Part shown: positions 63,698 through 64,000 of the stretch, in pieces
Layout of the letters: each line of letters starts with the position of its first letter
Position numbering within the stretch: the first letter of the stretch is position 1
Assembly: GCA_030142905.1 (NCBI GenBank)
Contig: JASJOG010000045.1
Location: 1,094,501 to 1,158,500 of the forward strand
DNA: 64,000 nucleotides
Source: Heliopora coerulea
Taxonomy: Eukaryota > Cnidaria > Anthozoa > Scleralcyonacea > Helioporidae
Direction: 5' to 3'
The notes under the pieces: model-generated
The model's database searches: none
Told to the model about the DNA's origin: nothing
The model's input: only the letters and a program-made list of their open reading frames with translations
Position numbers and translations under genes: made by a program

Positions 63698-64000
63698 AAC
63701 TTTGAAAGGTACTACTAAAAGACTAACAAATTACACGAAGTGTTTGAAGTGTATCTGTGAAAATGAAGTTGGTGACAAAACGTATCAAAATATCAAACTT
63801 AAGCAGTTTACTTCTAGCTGCAAGAATTTAAAGGAAGACTACGGGAATGTGGTTGTGTTGAAGGGCGTTTGCGGGACCTCAACGTCACCGCAGTCTTTAA
63901 ACATCTATTACAAGGTTTGGATGTCAGCAATCGGCCAACATAAAAACGATCAAATTTAATCCACTATGGAGATGAAGCAATTGAGGAATTCACGGTTTGC

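Larger units (their letters stand above)
61088..63990 (+). pseudogene. ZNF862-like hAT-derived pseudogene, interrupted
   Basis: Part 1 (61088-61423): MMEYSAELKTVATEFKCSFT, then CVNYESCLSRLRNFTPIWVS. Part 2 (61544-62062): LVDTKYYALLTDASTDSGV, GLNVDGTSGNKGIHGGLEAL, YSFNYRLELEERDAFKGTFF, a DUF4371-type/hAT core. Part 3 (about 62090-62460) continues in broken frames (KKWQHAKFPVHIGLYLDILA). A pogo-type element then interrupts it at 62462-63697, and the C-terminal part resumes at about 63698 (FERYY, then KTNKLHEVFEVYL). Stops and frame changes throughout. It continues beyond the window. Confidence 0.75.

Noticed and set aside
1..64000. CRISPR arrays, bacterial operons or phage genes
   Set aside because: No spaced identical repeats, no Shine-Dalgarno-led gene clusters; the window is clearly eukaryotic with spliceosomal introns.

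Overview
This is a metazoan nuclear window. It is AT-rich and intron-rich, and transposable elements make up much of it. The mix of elements (Penelope-like retroelements with a GIY-YIG endonuclease and hammerhead ribozymes, PIF/Harbinger, Tc1, pogo-type, hAT, Ty3/gypsy, tRNA-derived SINEs) and a SLC39A4/12-like zinc transporter suggest an aquatic invertebrate, most likely a cnidarian (anthozoan-like). The species cannot be fixed from the sequence alone.

The one host gene I can reconstruct with confidence is a LIV-1/SLC39 (ZIP) zinc transporter on the minus strand. It has ten coding exons between 51388 (ATG) and 6325 (stop). All nine introns have GT/AG borders with compatible phases, and the predicted protein is about 751 residues. 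It has a signal peptide, a large extracellular part with two His/Asp-rich tracts and a PALL motif, and eight membrane helices with the metal-site motifs HNVADG and [10 protein letters not shown] non-coding 5' exon probably ends at 51543.

Most of the rest consists of elements lodged in the introns. From left to right:
- 4.4-5.0 kb: a pogo-type MITE.
- 10.5-15.7 kb: a Ty3/gypsy element with 108-bp LTRs, carrying a hAT element inside its 5' LTR.
- 16.2 kb: a foldback element. 19.4 kb: a hAT MITE.
- 22.3-29.5 kb: a nest of Tc1, a 237-bp MITE, two head-to-head Penelope pairs and a pogo-type element.
- 33.8-35.4 kb: a second Tc1. 35.7-39.3 kb: a complete PIF/Harbinger element.
- 40.2-42.9 kb: a third Penelope pair. 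43.4 and 43.9-44.3 kb: two more palindromes.
Upstream of the gene, 51.6-64 kb, are a decayed Penelope 3' end, two related MITEs, a hAT-like element, foldback copies, a minisatellite, and a ZNF862/hAT-like pseudogene split by a second pogo-type element.

The most interesting signal is a repeated architecture. Penelope-like elements occur as head-to-head inverted pairs (one longer copy on the minus strand, one 5'-truncated copy on the plus strand), and both outer ends carry a compact type I hammerhead ribozyme. In one case a single 9-bp target duplication encloses the whole pair, so the pair went in as one unit. A tRNA-derived SINE shows the same layout. The minus-strand hammerheads lie in sense orientation inside introns of the zinc transporter. 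A second signal is a HIRAN-like protein carried by two different pogo-type elements, one of which also carries a zinc finger matching the first exon of the Harbinger accessory gene.
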